A stretch of DNA of 64,000 nt from Pseudomonas sp. M30-35 (lineage in GTDB: Bacteria > Pseudomonadota > Gammaproteobacteria > Pseudomonadales > Pseudomonadaceae): contig NZ_CP020892.1 in NCBI RefSeq assembly GCF_002163625.1, positions 3,100,001 to 3,164,000 on the forward strand. The letters run 5' to 3'. A program made the position numbers and the translations under genes. This document shows positions 34,507 through 43,889 of the stretch, one piece after another (the stretch's first letter is position 1; each line of letters begins with the position of its first letter). The notes below the pieces were generated by a model. It had not been told where the DNA came from, ran no database searches, and worked only from the letters and a program-made list of their open reading frames with translations.

Positions 34507-36468
34507 TCAGAACGAGTACTTGACGTTGAGGCCAATGTTGTCGCGATCACGGGAAGAGTTGTTACCGCCAGCACCGTAGAACTCGGTATAGGCAAGCTCC
34601 GCTTCGAGACTGTTCAGGTAGTTGGCTTTAACACCCAGGGTGTAAGCCTTACGACCTTCGATGAAGTTACCCGTCTGGTAAGAGTTACCTTCGAAGTCAT
34701 CACGGTATACCGCGTACGGCGAAAGGTTCACACCTGCGTAGACGTCGTTCCATGTACCGGAGAGCACCAGGGTGTAGCCGTAGGCGTTTTTATTAACCTG
34801 GTCATTACGGTCGTTATCATCGATATAGGCGCTGTTACCGCGCCCCGAGTAGTAACGGGTTGAGCCGTCGCGCGCGGTGTATTGCAGGTCTGAGCCACGC
34901 AAATGTTCGGAGGCAAGTTCTGCCACACCAAACAGCGAGTCAAAACCAAGTGTTGGTCCGAAGTTATAGATAGTCCCAAGCGAAGTATTGAACGCTTCAA
35001 CACGCTCGTAGTTGTGAATCTCATCTTCCAGGCCAACTTGTTGACCGGCGATATTGATTTTCTGGCCACCGGCCAATGGCGCCGCTTGAGTCAGCAGGTC
35101 ACCCAGCAGGTCGTTGGTGGTTGAAATGCCAATCGGCAGGTTTGGACGGTAGGACAGCTCACCGAATACCGAAGCCAGACCGACCGTGGTGTTAAAGCTC
35201 AGGCCGTACATGCGAATGTCTTCAACATACTCACGACGCGCATTAACCTGGTTTGCAACATCGACCGCCGCCGCACCGTTGACCAAACCGAGAATTTGCC
35301 CTGCCCCAGCATTACCGCTGGCAGCAGCGTTCTGCAGATCGTTGTAGCTGGCGAAACCACCGAGACCGGCCAGTTGGTCGATATCAAGCCCCGCATAAGT
35401 GCTGTTCAGGTCAGCATTGATCAAGGGTTCCTTCGAATGATAATTAACGAAGTAGAACCCGAATTCAGTGCTATTGAAGTCTTCAGCGATGTAGCGCAGC
35501 GCCGCACCAAATTGACCGTCGTTTCTGGCGTTGATGTCAGAACCAATGTTGGCCACTTTGATCACGCCGTTTTGATCGAAGTAGTCATTACCCTGCAAGC
35601 CGGCAAAGTTACCGGCACTCAACTGCTGATAAAGACCGCGCACTGGCGCCAAAGCGGACTGCGTGCTGTAAGCGGTATTGCCGCCATCGGCGAACAGGTC
35701 AGTTTCGGAGTAAAAGGTGCCTGCCGGATCAATCGCGGTTTCTTTCCAGTTGAACTGGTAGAAGGTTTCCAGCGACAGGTTGTCCGTCAAGCCAACACTG
35801 AAGTTCAGCGCTTCGACCGGCACCAGCACTTCTTTCAGCTCAGCGCCTGGCAACCGGAACTTAGCTGCGTCGACCGGGTTAGTGGTGTTAACACCGCCGC
35901 GATAGAACAGCGCCTCACCCCAGTTGAATACTTGCTTACCCAAACGCGCGGTGACCGGCATCTCAGCAACATCCCAATCGCCATACACGTAGGCGTCGAG
36001 AATTTGCGCATCACGGCCAGCCTTGTGCCGTGTTTCATAGGTAAAGCTGTCGTCACGCGGGAAGTTCTGGCTTGGCTGCGCTGGGCCGCTCGCGTCGTAG
36101 AAATCGTTACGCTTATCCATGATCTGGGTGTCATAGAACGCCGTACCGCGGACGAACACGCCGTAATTCTTATAAGTAGCGCCGAGATCCGAGGTGACTT
36201 TATAAACTTCCGAAACCAGGCCGGTGTCGAAATTTCGGTTACCGTCGTTACCGTTGATATCGTCGTTGCTCTTGTCTTGGCCTTGAACACGCCACAACTG
36301 ACCGTAAGACACTGTGGTGTCGATGGAGCCGTTAATTTCGTTATCGGCAAAACTGAACTCAACAGCCTGCGCTTGAGCGGCTACGAGCAGCGGCAGAATT
36401 CCAGCAAAGGCAAAACCAGCCTTCACCGGTGCAAAGCACACCCGTGGATGGCGAGACTTGATATCCAT
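34507..36468 (-). CDS. DUF1302 outer-membrane beta-barrel protein
   Basis: A 653-residue protein with a signal peptide (cleavage after AQAQA, about residue 35), a mature chain rich in Asn, Tyr, Gly and alternating hydrophobic residues, and a C-terminal Phe (VKYSF), the classic signal of BAM-inserted barrels. These features and its coupling to DUF1329 identify the DUF1302 family. AGGAG precedes the start by 9 bases. It is the first gene of the DUF1302-DUF1329 unit. Relatives lie near genes for steroid and other hydrophobic compound breakdown, so it is probably the outer-membrane end of a hydrophobic-molecule pathway. An antisense frame of 459 codons here is a shadow. Confidence 0.87.
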   Translation of the reverse strand: MDIKSRHPRVCFAPVKAGFAFAGILPLLVAAQAQAVEFSFADNEINGSIDTTVSYGQLWRVQGQDKSNDDINGNDGNRNFDTGLVSEVYKVTSDLGATYKNYGVFVRGTAFYDTQIMDKRNDFYDASGPAQPSQNFPRDDSFTYETRHKAGRDAQILDAYVYGDWDVAEMPVTARLGKQVFNWGEALFYRGGVNTTNPVDAAKFRLPGAELKEVLVPVEALNFSVGLTDNLSLETFYQFNWKETAIDPAGTFYSETDLFADGGNTAYSTQSALAPVRGLYQQLSAGNFAGLQGNDYFDQNGVIKVANIGSDINARNDGQFGAALRYIAEDFNSTEFGFYFVNYHSKEPLINADLNSTYAGLDIDQLAGLGGFASYNDLQNAAASGNAGAGQILGLVNGAAAVDVANQVNARREYVEDIRMYGLSFNTTVGLASVFGELSYRPNLPIGISTTNDLLGDLLTQAAPLAGGQKINIAGQQVGLEDEIHNYERVEAFNTSLGTIYNFGPTLGFDSLFGVAELASEHLRGSDLQYTARDGSTRYYSGRGNSAYIDDNDRNDQVNKNAYGYTLVLSGTWNDVYAGVNLSPYAVYRDDFEGNSYQTGNFIEGRKAYTLGVKANYLNSLEAELAYTEFYGAGGNNSSRDRDNIGLNVKYSF

Positions 36469-37035
36469 CGAAAATTACTCCTGGCAGATCATTCTTTTTA
36501 TTACGCCCGCTTCAGGGCGAGGTTTAGCCGTACTGATGACGGCTTTTGTAAAACCGGAAAAGCTCAATGCCTCAATCTGTTTTCACGCCCGCAATTCGCA
36601 AGAAATTCGATTGCGCAGCCAAATCTTTACGACCAGTGCAACCATGATGCCAATTCAAACAGTCGTATTATTTAAAAGCACATTGCCATCCTGTTTCGAT
36701 TCGTGACTACATAGCCACTTTGTGAATCGTCAGATTTAAGGCGCTATTTTTCAGTCACGTCCTACAATCTGGCCCGAATAGTCACTAAAGCACCGATCTA
36801 GACGCATCGAATTAAAAAGAAGCATCTGCTGGAAAATTTCGCAAAAGGTCGTTTTATTAACCATCGAATATAAAAGGTGGGATTTTCATTCCTTTGAGTA
36901 ACAAAAAAGTGTTACCAGCTTGCGCCGGTAACACTTTCAGGTTGACTCATGTAATGCCGTGTAAGCACGGCATTGGGCCCGTCAGAATTGCTCTAAACCG
37001 GGCCTGTAAAACATCACAAGCGAAAAATCGACAGC
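36469..37035. other. Intergenic region between DUF1302 and pepN
   Basis: These 567 bases hold no credible gene. The right part carries two perfect hairpins beyond pepN (listed separately). The left part is relatively AT-rich and should contain the DUF1302 promoter, with a small CGCCC/GGGCG hairpin at 36504-36519 in its leader. No clear promoter hexamers could be selected. Confidence 0.45.
36906..36974 (-). terminator. Tandem hairpins downstream of pepN
   Basis: On the minus strand, transcription leaving pepN meets AATGCCGTG/CACGGCATT (36953-36974, 9 pairs, 4-base loop) and then AAAGTGTTACC/GGTAACACTTT (36906-36937, 11 pairs, 10-base loop), the second followed by TTTTT. The second is the likelier terminator. 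Confidence 0.7.
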
Positions 37036-39696
37036 TTATGCAAGGCTCTTACTTACCACCTCATACACATCGCTCGACAGTTCGCCAGAGGCAACAATGC
37101 GCTCCAACTCAGCTTTCATCTGCGCCTGACGAGCAGGCGCATATTTACGCCAGCGAGTCAGCGGTGCCAGCAAGCGCGAAGCTATCTGCGGGTTGAGCGC
37201 ATTCAGCGTAATCACCTGATCCGCCAGGAAGCGATATCCGCTGCCGTCAGCCTTATGGAAGTTGATCAGGTTCTGCCCGGCAAACGCACCGATCAGCGCA
37301 CGAATCTTGTTCGGGTTTTTCAGGGTAAACGCTGGATGCTCCATCAATGTTTTCACCCGCTCCAAGCCACCCGGCAAACCACTGGCTGCCTGCACGCTGA
37401 ACCACTGATCCATCACCAGAGCATTGTCCTTGAAGTGCTCGGCAAAGCTCGCCAACACCTTGCTCCGCTCATCAACAAACGGTGAGTTGACCAGCACCGC
37501 CAGCGCGGTTAATTGTTCGGTCATGTTGTCGCTGTTCTCAAACTGATCCAAACATGCCGCCAGCACTTCTGGCACAGCATTGAGCATCAGGTAAGACAGG
37601 CTGATGTTCTGCAAGCTGCGACGCGCAAAATGCTCTGCCTCGGCAACATATTCAGAGCTGCGCGAAATTTCGCGATTGCACTGATAGCGCGCCCAAAGTG
37701 CATCATGCAGTGCTTCAGCCAGCTGTTTACGAGCAAATTCACGAGCATTGTGAATCGCCTCTACGTCTGCCTCTTCACTGATTTCGGTCAGATAGGCTTC
37801 GCCTGGCAGCGAGAGCATTTCAGCAACCATGGCCTGATCCAACCGCGTATCTTCGAGCACTGTACGCAATGCACTGATCAACCGCTGATCCATAACCAGT
37901 GGCTCACCGCGCTGATACTGCGCAATCAGTTCCTGCAGCACTTGTACCGACAATTGCTGACCCGCTTCCCAACGATTAAAGCCGTCGCTGTCGTGCTGCA
38001 TCAGAAACATCAGTTGGTCGCGACTATAGGGGAAGTTCAGTTTCACTGGCGCCGAGAAACCGCGTAACAATGATGGCAATGGCTGCTCAGCCACATTGAT
38101 GAAGGTCAGCGTCTGCTCGGCTTGATCAATCGAGAACACCCGACTGCCTGAATCACCAGCACCCTGCTCACCCTCAAGCTGTAACGCCAAAGGCTGGCCT
38201 TTAGCGCCCAACAGACCCAGCTCAACAGGAATAACAAATGGCAGCTTTTCAGTTTGTCCTGGCGTTGCCGGGCAGCTTTGCTTGAAGCTCAAGCTATAAC
38301 GCTGATTGGCTGCATCGTAAGACTCGCTCACCGCCAAGCGTGGCGTACCGGCTTGGCTGTACCAGCGCTTGAACTGAGTCAGGTCGACGCCACTGGCATC
38401 TTCCATGGCTTTGATGAAGTCATCACAGGTAACCGCTTGACCATCGTGGCGCTCAAAGTACAGATCACTGCCTTTACGGAAGTTTTCAGCGCCGAGCAGC
38501 GTGCGGATCATGCGCACCACTTCTGAACCCTTTTCATAAACGGTCAGGGTGTAGAAGTTGGAGATTTCAATAAATGCGTCTGGGCGCACCGAATGCGCCA
38601 GCGGGCCAGCATCTTCGGCAAACTGATGGGTGCGCAGGTAGGCAACATCCTCGATGCGTTTGACCGTGGCCGAGTTCATATCTGCACTGAACTGTGAGTC
38701 ACGGAAAACCGTGAAGCCTTCTTTCAACGACAGCTGGAACCAGTCACGACAGGTCACCCTGTTACCCGACCAGTTGTGGAAGTATTCATGTGCAACAATT
38801 GCTTCAACGCGCTGGTGTGCCGCATCTGTCGCCGTCTCAGCTCGAGCCAGAACGGCGCTGGAGTTGAAGATATTCAGGCCCTTGTTTTCCATGGCACCCA
38901 TGTTGAAGTCGTTAACCGCGACAATCATAAAGATGTCGAGATCGTACTCACGGCCATAGGTTTCCTCATCCCAGCGCATCGACTTCTTCAGGCTGTCCAT
39001 CGCGTGCTGGCACTTGTCGACATTTTCTGGCTCGACATAAATGCGCAGCGCTACTTCACGCTGGCTCATGGTGGTGAAGGTATCTTCGATGCACCACAGG
39101 TCACCAGCAACCAAGGCAAATAGATACGCAGGCTTCATGAATGGATCTTCCCACGTCGCCCAGTGACGACCGTCTTCCTCACTGCCGCTGGCAATCGGGT
39201 TACCGTTCGAGAGCAACACCGGATAATCGTGCTGCTGCGCGCTCAGCGTGGTGGTGAACTTGCTCATCACATCCGGGCGATCGAGATAATAGGTGATCTT
39301 GCGAAACCCTTCGGCCTCGCATTGGGTGCAAAACATGCCACTGGACTTGTACAAGCCTTCCAGCGCGGTATTGCTTTCCGGATGGATTTTCACCGTGGTG
39401 TCGATCACAAAACTGGCGCTGTCTGGCTGCAAGGTCAGCGATACATCAGTCAACTGATAGTCCACGGCCGTGAGCTGGCGGTCATTGAGTGCAATCGAGA
39501 TCAACTCAAGCTCTTGGCCGTCAAGCTCAAGTGCCGGGAGTTCTGGACTCAATGCCGGGTTGCGACGCATCACCAACTGGGCGTGCACCAGACTGTGGTC
39601 TTCAAACAGCTCGAAGGTCAGGTGCGTTTCATCGATTAGATAATCCGGCGCCTTGTAGTCTTTCAGGTAGATCATCTTCGGTTGTTCGGTGCGCAT
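37036..39696 (-). CDS. pepN: Aminopeptidase N
   Basis: An 886-residue M1-family zinc aminopeptidase that removes N-terminal residues in the last steps of peptide breakdown in the cytoplasm. The substrate-anchoring GAMEN motif and the zinc site HEYFHN with the downstream Glu in LKEGFTVF are present, followed by the long helical C-terminal domain. The start at 39696 (MRTEQPKMIYLKDYKAP) is chosen by a GAGAGG site and by agreement with known proteins. An in-frame ATG 33 codons upstream would add a non-conserved tail. It is the last gene of the co-directional run beginning at nadK. Confidence 0.96.
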   Translation of the reverse strand: MRTEQPKMIYLKDYKAPDYLIDETHLTFELFEDHSLVHAQLVMRRNPALSPELPALELDGQELELISIALNDRQLTAVDYQLTDVSLTLQPDSASFVIDTTVKIHPESNTALEGLYKSSGMFCTQCEAEGFRKITYYLDRPDVMSKFTTTLSAQQHDYPVLLSNGNPIASGSEEDGRHWATWEDPFMKPAYLFALVAGDLWCIEDTFTTMSQREVALRIYVEPENVDKCQHAMDSLKKSMRWDEETYGREYDLDIFMIVAVNDFNMGAMENKGLNIFNSSAVLARAETATDAAHQRVEAIVAHEYFHNWSGNRVTCRDWFQLSLKEGFTVFRDSQFSADMNSATVKRIEDVAYLRTHQFAEDAGPLAHSVRPDAFIEISNFYTLTVYEKGSEVVRMIRTLLGAENFRKGSDLYFERHDGQAVTCDDFIKAMEDASGVDLTQFKRWYSQAGTPRLAVSESYDAANQRYSLSFKQSCPATPGQTEKLPFVIPVELGLLGAKGQPLALQLEGEQGAGDSGSRVFSIDQAEQTLTFINVAEQPLPSLLRGFSAPVKLNFPYSRDQLMFLMQHDSDGFNRWEAGQQLSVQVLQELIAQYQRGEPLVMDQRLISALRTVLEDTRLDQAMVAEMLSLPGEAYLTEISEEADVEAIHNAREFARKQLAEALHDALWARYQCNREISRSSEYVAEAEHFARRSLQNISLSYLMLNAVPEVLAACLDQFENSDNMTEQLTALAVLVNSPFVDERSKVLASFAEHFKDNALVMDQWFSVQAASGLPGGLERVKTLMEHPAFTLKNPNKIRALIGAFAGQNLINFHKADGSGYRFLADQVITLNALNPQIASRLLAPLTRWRKYAPARQAQMKAELERIVASGELSSDVYEVVSKSLA

Positions 39697-39797
39697 GGTC
39701 GCCTCTCTTGATTGAGCCGCTTGCAAAGAATTTGATTGTGCCAAAGCCTCGATTGATACAGCCAGCCCTGCACGGTTGGTATCGGCTATAGCCAACC

Positions 39798-40628
39798 TCA
39801 GCTACTGCTCACAGCCAGTTGATAAGCCGTGTATTTACGAATATTGATAACGCCGGTATCAAACAGCAAATACTGGCCCTTGATCCCGGTTAACGTACCT
39901 TCGGCGATTGGATTTTTGTCCAGATTGAAGCTGCTGATCTTTGGCGGATAAGCATCAATCGGATAACCAATCTGCAGCGCTTGCGCGTCACTCAACGGCT
40001 GAATCGCCTGAATACCAAAGCGTTGTTGCAATTGCTGCATGCCTTCGGCGCAAGTCGCGAGAATTTCATTGCGCACGGCTTCCAGATCAACTGGCACGGC
40101 ATCACCCTTGAGCAGCGCACGCCAGTTGGTCTTATCGGCAACCTGACTGCGCAGCAGGTCTTCAACAAACCCTGACTGCTGGCGAGTTGCAACACGCACG
40201 ATCGGCAGCGCTTGCGTTGCGCCTTGGTCAATCCAACGTGTTGGCACTTGCGTGGCGCGGGTAATACCAACTTTGACCCCAGACGAGTTGGCCAGATAGA
40301 CCACGTGGTCAGTCATACAGAACTGTTCACCCCAACTCGGTTCGCGGCACGTGCCTGCGTCGTAGTGGCAACGCTCCGGGCTCATGATGCAGATATCGCA
40401 CTGAGCGAGTTTCTGCATACACGGATAACAGTAACCTTGGCTAAAACTGGTTTTGGTTTTGCGCCCACAGTGGCTGCAGTGAATCGCACCCAAAAACTCC
40501 AAACGCAAGGTCTTGCCGATCAGCGGATTGACTGCAATCAACTGATCATCCAGACGAAAAGAATACTGCACCGGGCTTTCCAACCGCGCCGACATTTTGC
40601 TCAGCGCACCGCGCCCCAACTCATTCAT
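39798..40628 (-). CDS. DUF2797 protein with cysteine cluster and GIY-YIG-like segment
   Basis: A 276-residue soluble protein of the DUF2797 family. Residues 51-104 contain nine cysteines in CxxC-type pairs (Cys51/54, 67/70, 77/80, then 87, 94, 104), suggesting two zinc sites. Directly after it, HVVYLANSSGVKVGIT (about 108-123), Arg131-Trp132 and Glu156 recall the layout of GIY-YIG nuclease domains. The two parts together suggest a nucleic-acid-acting protein, but this is inference and no function is established. The start codon is ATG 40628; TTG at 40634 is possible. It lies 21 bases downstream of DUF1315 in the nadK-to-pepN run. Confidence 0.8.
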   Translation of the reverse strand: MNELGRGALSKMSARLESPVQYSFRLDDQLIAVNPLIGKTLRLEFLGAIHCSHCGRKTKTSFSQGYCYPCMQKLAQCDICIMSPERCHYDAGTCREPSWGEQFCMTDHVVYLANSSGVKVGITRATQVPTRWIDQGATQALPIVRVATRQQSGFVEDLLRSQVADKTNWRALLKGDAVPVDLEAVRNEILATCAEGMQQLQQRFGIQAIQPLSDAQALQIGYPIDAYPPKISSFNLDKNPIAEGTLTGIKGQYLLFDTGVINIRKYTAYQLAVSSS

Positions 40629-40649
40629 TAACAACCGCCATTCTCAAAT

Positions 40650-40913
40650 TCAATGCAACGTATCAGAAGACTTAAACAACAGGTTCGGCACTGGCTCAGA
40701 CTTGGAGCTGCACTCCTGCGGCCCCATGTAACCAATACGCTGGTCTTCCGGTAGATTTTTGATTTCCCAGGCAATCAGCGCCTGCAAACTCAACTCTTTT
40801 TGCTCTTGAGTCAGCTTGCGACCATCTGGCCATTTACCAATTTCCACCGCCAATTTCAGGCTTTGATAGATCTCGGGGGTGATGTTTTCGATAGTTTCCA
40901 AAAAAGACGACAT
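40650..40913 (-). CDS. DUF1315 (YeaC-like) protein
   Basis: An 87-residue protein of the DUF1315/YeaC family. The signature segment is LKLAVEIGKWPDGRKLTQEQ followed by a conserved helix with LQALIAWE. No membrane segment or signal peptide. It sits between the rhomboid gene (39 bases upstream) and DUF2797 (21 bases downstream) on the same strand and is probably cotranscribed. Function unknown. The family is common in gammaproteobacteria. Confidence 0.85.
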   Translation of the reverse strand: MSSFLETIENITPEIYQSLKLAVEIGKWPDGRKLTQEQKELSLQALIAWEIKNLPEDQRIGYMGPQECSSKSEPVPNLLFKSSDTLH

Positions 40914-40952
40914 AACCCGCCTCCACTAATAAACCGATATTTTAACAGGCCG

Positions 40953-41819
40953 TCAGCCGCGTGCGCGCTGCCACAACCCACCACACAACCCAGTCAGACA
41001 ACCTGCTACCAGGCCGCCAACATGCGCGGCATTGGCGATGGAGCCAAATTGCAGTAATTCAAATACTCCGGTCATGCACACCAACAACCAAACCAGCATC
41101 ATCACCAGTACGCCGGGGGGTAACCGATAGACTGGGTTAGGCGCGATTCGCTGATAAATCCAGCAGTGCCCCAACAACCCGTAAAGCACACCGGATAACC
41201 CGCCGAACAGTGACGGCCCGGAGAAGCTGTATTGCGCCACGTTCGATGCCAAGCTGAACACCAAGGTTAAGCCCAGCAGCGCCAGCGCGCCCTGATATGA
41301 CTCAATGCGCCGTCCCAACTCCCAGTACCACAGGCTGTTCATCGCCAGATGCAGCCAGCCAAAGTGGATGAGCATTGGTGTGATGAGCCGCCACCACTGG
41401 CCGCCCTGTAGCGTTTGCTCCGCCGAGCTGAAATAGATGTAATCACCTTGAATTTTGAAATCGATAAAGCTCAGCCAGCGAATCGCCGAGAAATTCTCTC
41501 CCAGCAAGGTAACCGCCGCGACAATAAAGGTCAGGAGCAATACCGCGCTGGTCATCGGGTTGTTTTTGATCTGCTGGATAAACCCGGGGCGTGCCGCAGT
41601 TGGCACCGCCGAGGTCTCAAGTTGAACCTCGTCACTACCCTCTGGATAGCGGCTATAGAGCTCACGCACCTGCTCTGCTAACGACTCGCCGGGCACCCAC
41701 AATACTTGCTGACCCGCTTCCTCACTGACTCGGTGTGGAACTTCCAGACGTTGCAGTAACGCAATAAAGCCGCTCAGATTGGTTTGCGTTGGTAAGCGTA
41801 AAACCGCCACAGCACTCAT
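40953..41819 (-). CDS. glpG: Rhomboid family intramembrane serine protease (GlpG-like)
   Basis: A 288-residue protein. The N-terminal cytoplasmic domain (about 1-85) is followed by six membrane helices. The active-site serine lies in GGLSGVLYG, the partner histidine in NAAHVGGL, and the conserved HxxxN-type segment is HLAMNSLWYW. All parts of the catalytic dyad are therefore present. Rhomboids cleave transmembrane substrates within or near the bilayer. The gene overlaps the preceding metallophosphatase by ATGA, so translation is coupled. Natural substrates are unknown. Confidence 0.92.
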   Translation of the reverse strand: MSAVAVLRLPTQTNLSGFIALLQRLEVPHRVSEEAGQQVLWVPGESLAEQVRELYSRYPEGSDEVQLETSAVPTAARPGFIQQIKNNPMTSAVLLLTFIVAAVTLLGENFSAIRWLSFIDFKIQGDYIYFSSAEQTLQGGQWWRLITPMLIHFGWLHLAMNSLWYWELGRRIESYQGALALLGLTLVFSLASNVAQYSFSGPSLFGGLSGVLYGLLGHCWIYQRIAPNPVYRLPPGVLVMMLVWLLVCMTGVFELLQFGSIANAAHVGGLVAGCLTGLCGGLWQRARG

Positions 41820-42790
41820 TTCGGCGCCTCCGGCTTTTCAACTTCGACCCAGACAAATTTACTCGAATCCAAACGATGCTCCTGATCAAGGCGATAAGCG
41901 ACCAAACGGCCGAACATCACGGCGCTGTAGTCGAGGCACGCCAGGTTAGCCCGAATAGGCGCAGGTTTGCCGCTGCGCCAATAATGGCCGACAAATAATA
42001 TGGGTTGATCTGCACCGTATCTGAGCAGCTCGTTCTTTTGCATTTCAGACAAGGGGGTTTGCGCCGCCAACTCGGGTAGCGCATCCGGCTGGAAAACGAT
42101 ATCACCATAGGTTTGCGGGTTTTCTTCCCAGAACTTGGTGCGGAAGAAAGAGCGGGTGAAGCCATCATCGCTGGTCAGCGTCATACCGTGCGGCAGGCGC
42201 ATGTCGGTACCTCGCAGCAAGCGGTTGAACGCGGTATTAGCAAAGCTACCGTGCTCCGCAGCCGCCTTAACAAAGGCCTGGTTGATCCGCCCGTCCGGGA
42301 ACTGCGCACGCAAAGGAGTGATTAACTCATCATCCCAACAGGCATGCACTGCGCGAAAACGCCCACCATCCACAAACAGCGGTAACTGATAGAACCACTC
42401 AAGGCTCTCACGCCACTCTGTCGGGTAGGCAGCGTATTGCTCCAGGGTTTCCTCGATCATGCGCGCGTGCCGGGCGTTGTGGTCACGAACAAACTGACGA
42501 CCACTGCCCGGATGTGCCGGAGTCGTCCACGCCAGCGCGTTAAACTCATGGTTGCCCATGATGCACACCGCAGACCCGGCATCGACCATGCCGCGCACCA
42601 GGTTCACGGCTTCGCGAATTCGCGGGCCACGGTCAACCAAGTCGCCAAGAAAGATGGCCATGCGCGTCGGGTGACGCCAGACGCCCGCCTCTTGCCGGTA
42701 ACCCAATTTATCCAACAGTCGCGCCAGCGTGCGGGCACAGCCATGGATATCGCCAATCAGGTCGTAACTTCGCTCAGGGTCCAGACGCAT
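41816..42790 (-). CDS. Calcineurin-like metallophosphatase
   Basis: A 324-residue phosphoesterase. The metal-binding motifs appear in order: GDIHG (about 13-17), GDLVDRG (about 49-55) and GNHE (about 78-81). The arrangement is that of PrpE/PPP-like bis(5'-nucleosyl)-tetraphosphatase or protein phosphatase relatives. Substrate unknown; a nucleotide such as Ap4A is one possibility. It begins directly after the nadK stop codon (TAA then ATG, no gap) and overlaps the rhomboid gene, so the three are one operon. Confidence 0.88.
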   Translation of the reverse strand: MRLDPERSYDLIGDIHGCARTLARLLDKLGYRQEAGVWRHPTRMAIFLGDLVDRGPRIREAVNLVRGMVDAGSAVCIMGNHEFNALAWTTPAHPGSGRQFVRDHNARHARMIEETLEQYAAYPTEWRESLEWFYQLPLFVDGGRFRAVHACWDDELITPLRAQFPDGRINQAFVKAAAEHGSFANTAFNRLLRGTDMRLPHGMTLTSDDGFTRSFFRTKFWEENPQTYGDIVFQPDALPELAAQTPLSEMQKNELLRYGADQPILFVGHYWRSGKPAPIRANLACLDYSAVMFGRLVAYRLDQEHRLDSSKFVWVEVEKPEAPK

Positions 42791-43681
42791 TTACTCGCCC
42801 CCGCCACCAAGGCGGCTGCCCCACCCTAGCTTGGTGCGGCAGACCTCGTAATAGTTATGGTCCAGCGGATGAATCAAACATAACTTTTGCGGCTTTTTAC
42901 GAATGGTGACGGTATCGCCAGGCGCGCAGGTGAAGTGATTCTGACCGTCACAGGAGACCTGCGGATAAATTTGCAGGTCTTTGGACACCACAATTTTCAG
43001 CTCACTGTTGCCATCTACCACTATCGGGCGGCTCGACAAGGTGTGCGGATACATTGGCACAATCACAATTGCATCGAGCTTGGGATGCATGATCGGCCCG
43101 CCAGCAGACAAGGCGTAAGCCGTTGAGCCAGTTGGGGTGGAGACAATCAAGCCGTCCGCTTTCTGACTGCAAACAAACTGCCCATCAATAAACAGCTCAA
43201 ACTCGATCATCCGCGTCGACTTGCCCGGATGCAGAACCACGTCGTTAAGCGCATCGCCTTGGCCAATGGCTTCCGCGTTCCGCCGCACTTCGGTTTCGAG
43301 TAAAAACCGATTTTCAGTCAGATAATTGCCATCCAGCACTTCAGCGACTTTGACTTCAAGCTCGTCAGGACGGATATCCGTCAGAAAGCCCAAGCTGCCA
43401 CGGTTGACCCCAAGCACCGGAATTTTATGCCGGGCTAATGCACGGGCAGCGCCAAGCAAGCTGCCATCACCACCGACAACAATCACCAAGTCACAGATTT
43501 CCCCGAGATTCTTCCGTGAAGAGGTCTGCAGGCCGTGGCCTGGTAGGACTTCAGCGATTGAGTCTTCGAGAATGACATGGGTGTGGCGGTCGAGCAGAAA
43601 CTTCTTGAGTCGACGAATAGTGTCGAGCACCTGCGTGCTGCCAAGGCGACCAATGATGCCGATATTCCGAAATTGCTCCAT
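42791..43681 (-). CDS. nadK: NAD kinase
   Basis: A 296-residue ATP-dependent kinase that converts NAD to NADP. The GGDGS motif (in VVVGGDGSLLGAARAL, about 67-82) and the SPTGSTAYALSAGGPI segment are present, and length is typical. It is the first gene of the minus-strand operon nadK-phosphatase-rhomboid, which continues into DUF1315, DUF2797 and pepN, and is divergent from the DUF1853 gene. The 200-base divergent region holds both promoters. Confidence 0.96.
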   Translation of the reverse strand: MEQFRNIGIIGRLGSTQVLDTIRRLKKFLLDRHTHVILEDSIAEVLPGHGLQTSSRKNLGEICDLVIVVGGDGSLLGAARALARHKIPVLGVNRGSLGFLTDIRPDELEVKVAEVLDGNYLTENRFLLETEVRRNAEAIGQGDALNDVVLHPGKSTRMIEFELFIDGQFVCSQKADGLIVSTPTGSTAYALSAGGPIMHPKLDAIVIVPMYPHTLSSRPIVVDGNSELKIVVSKDLQIYPQVSCDGQNHFTCAPGDTVTIRKKPQKLCLIHPLDHNYYEVCRTKLGWGSRLGGGGE

Positions 43682-43889
43682 GGTGCTCCCGCAGGCTGAA
43701 TCTTTAGAGAATTGGATTATGGTCGAAAGCCTGCAAGTGCAGCAAACTTGAGCGGGTAAACACAGTTAACCGGGCAACCGTTAAACAAACTGACCTGGCG
43801 ATATAGATGGGTGCATTTGCGCCAGTTTCAAGCGCTGGACAGGTTACACCGCTTGCTTGCTACGGGGTAAATAACGCTATGCTCGTCGC

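Noticed and set aside
35296..36675. 459-codon plus-strand frame antisense to DUF1302
   Set aside because: The opposite strand encodes a full barrel protein with signal peptide and C-terminal Phe. The antisense product has no domain or start site and is a codon-usage shadow.
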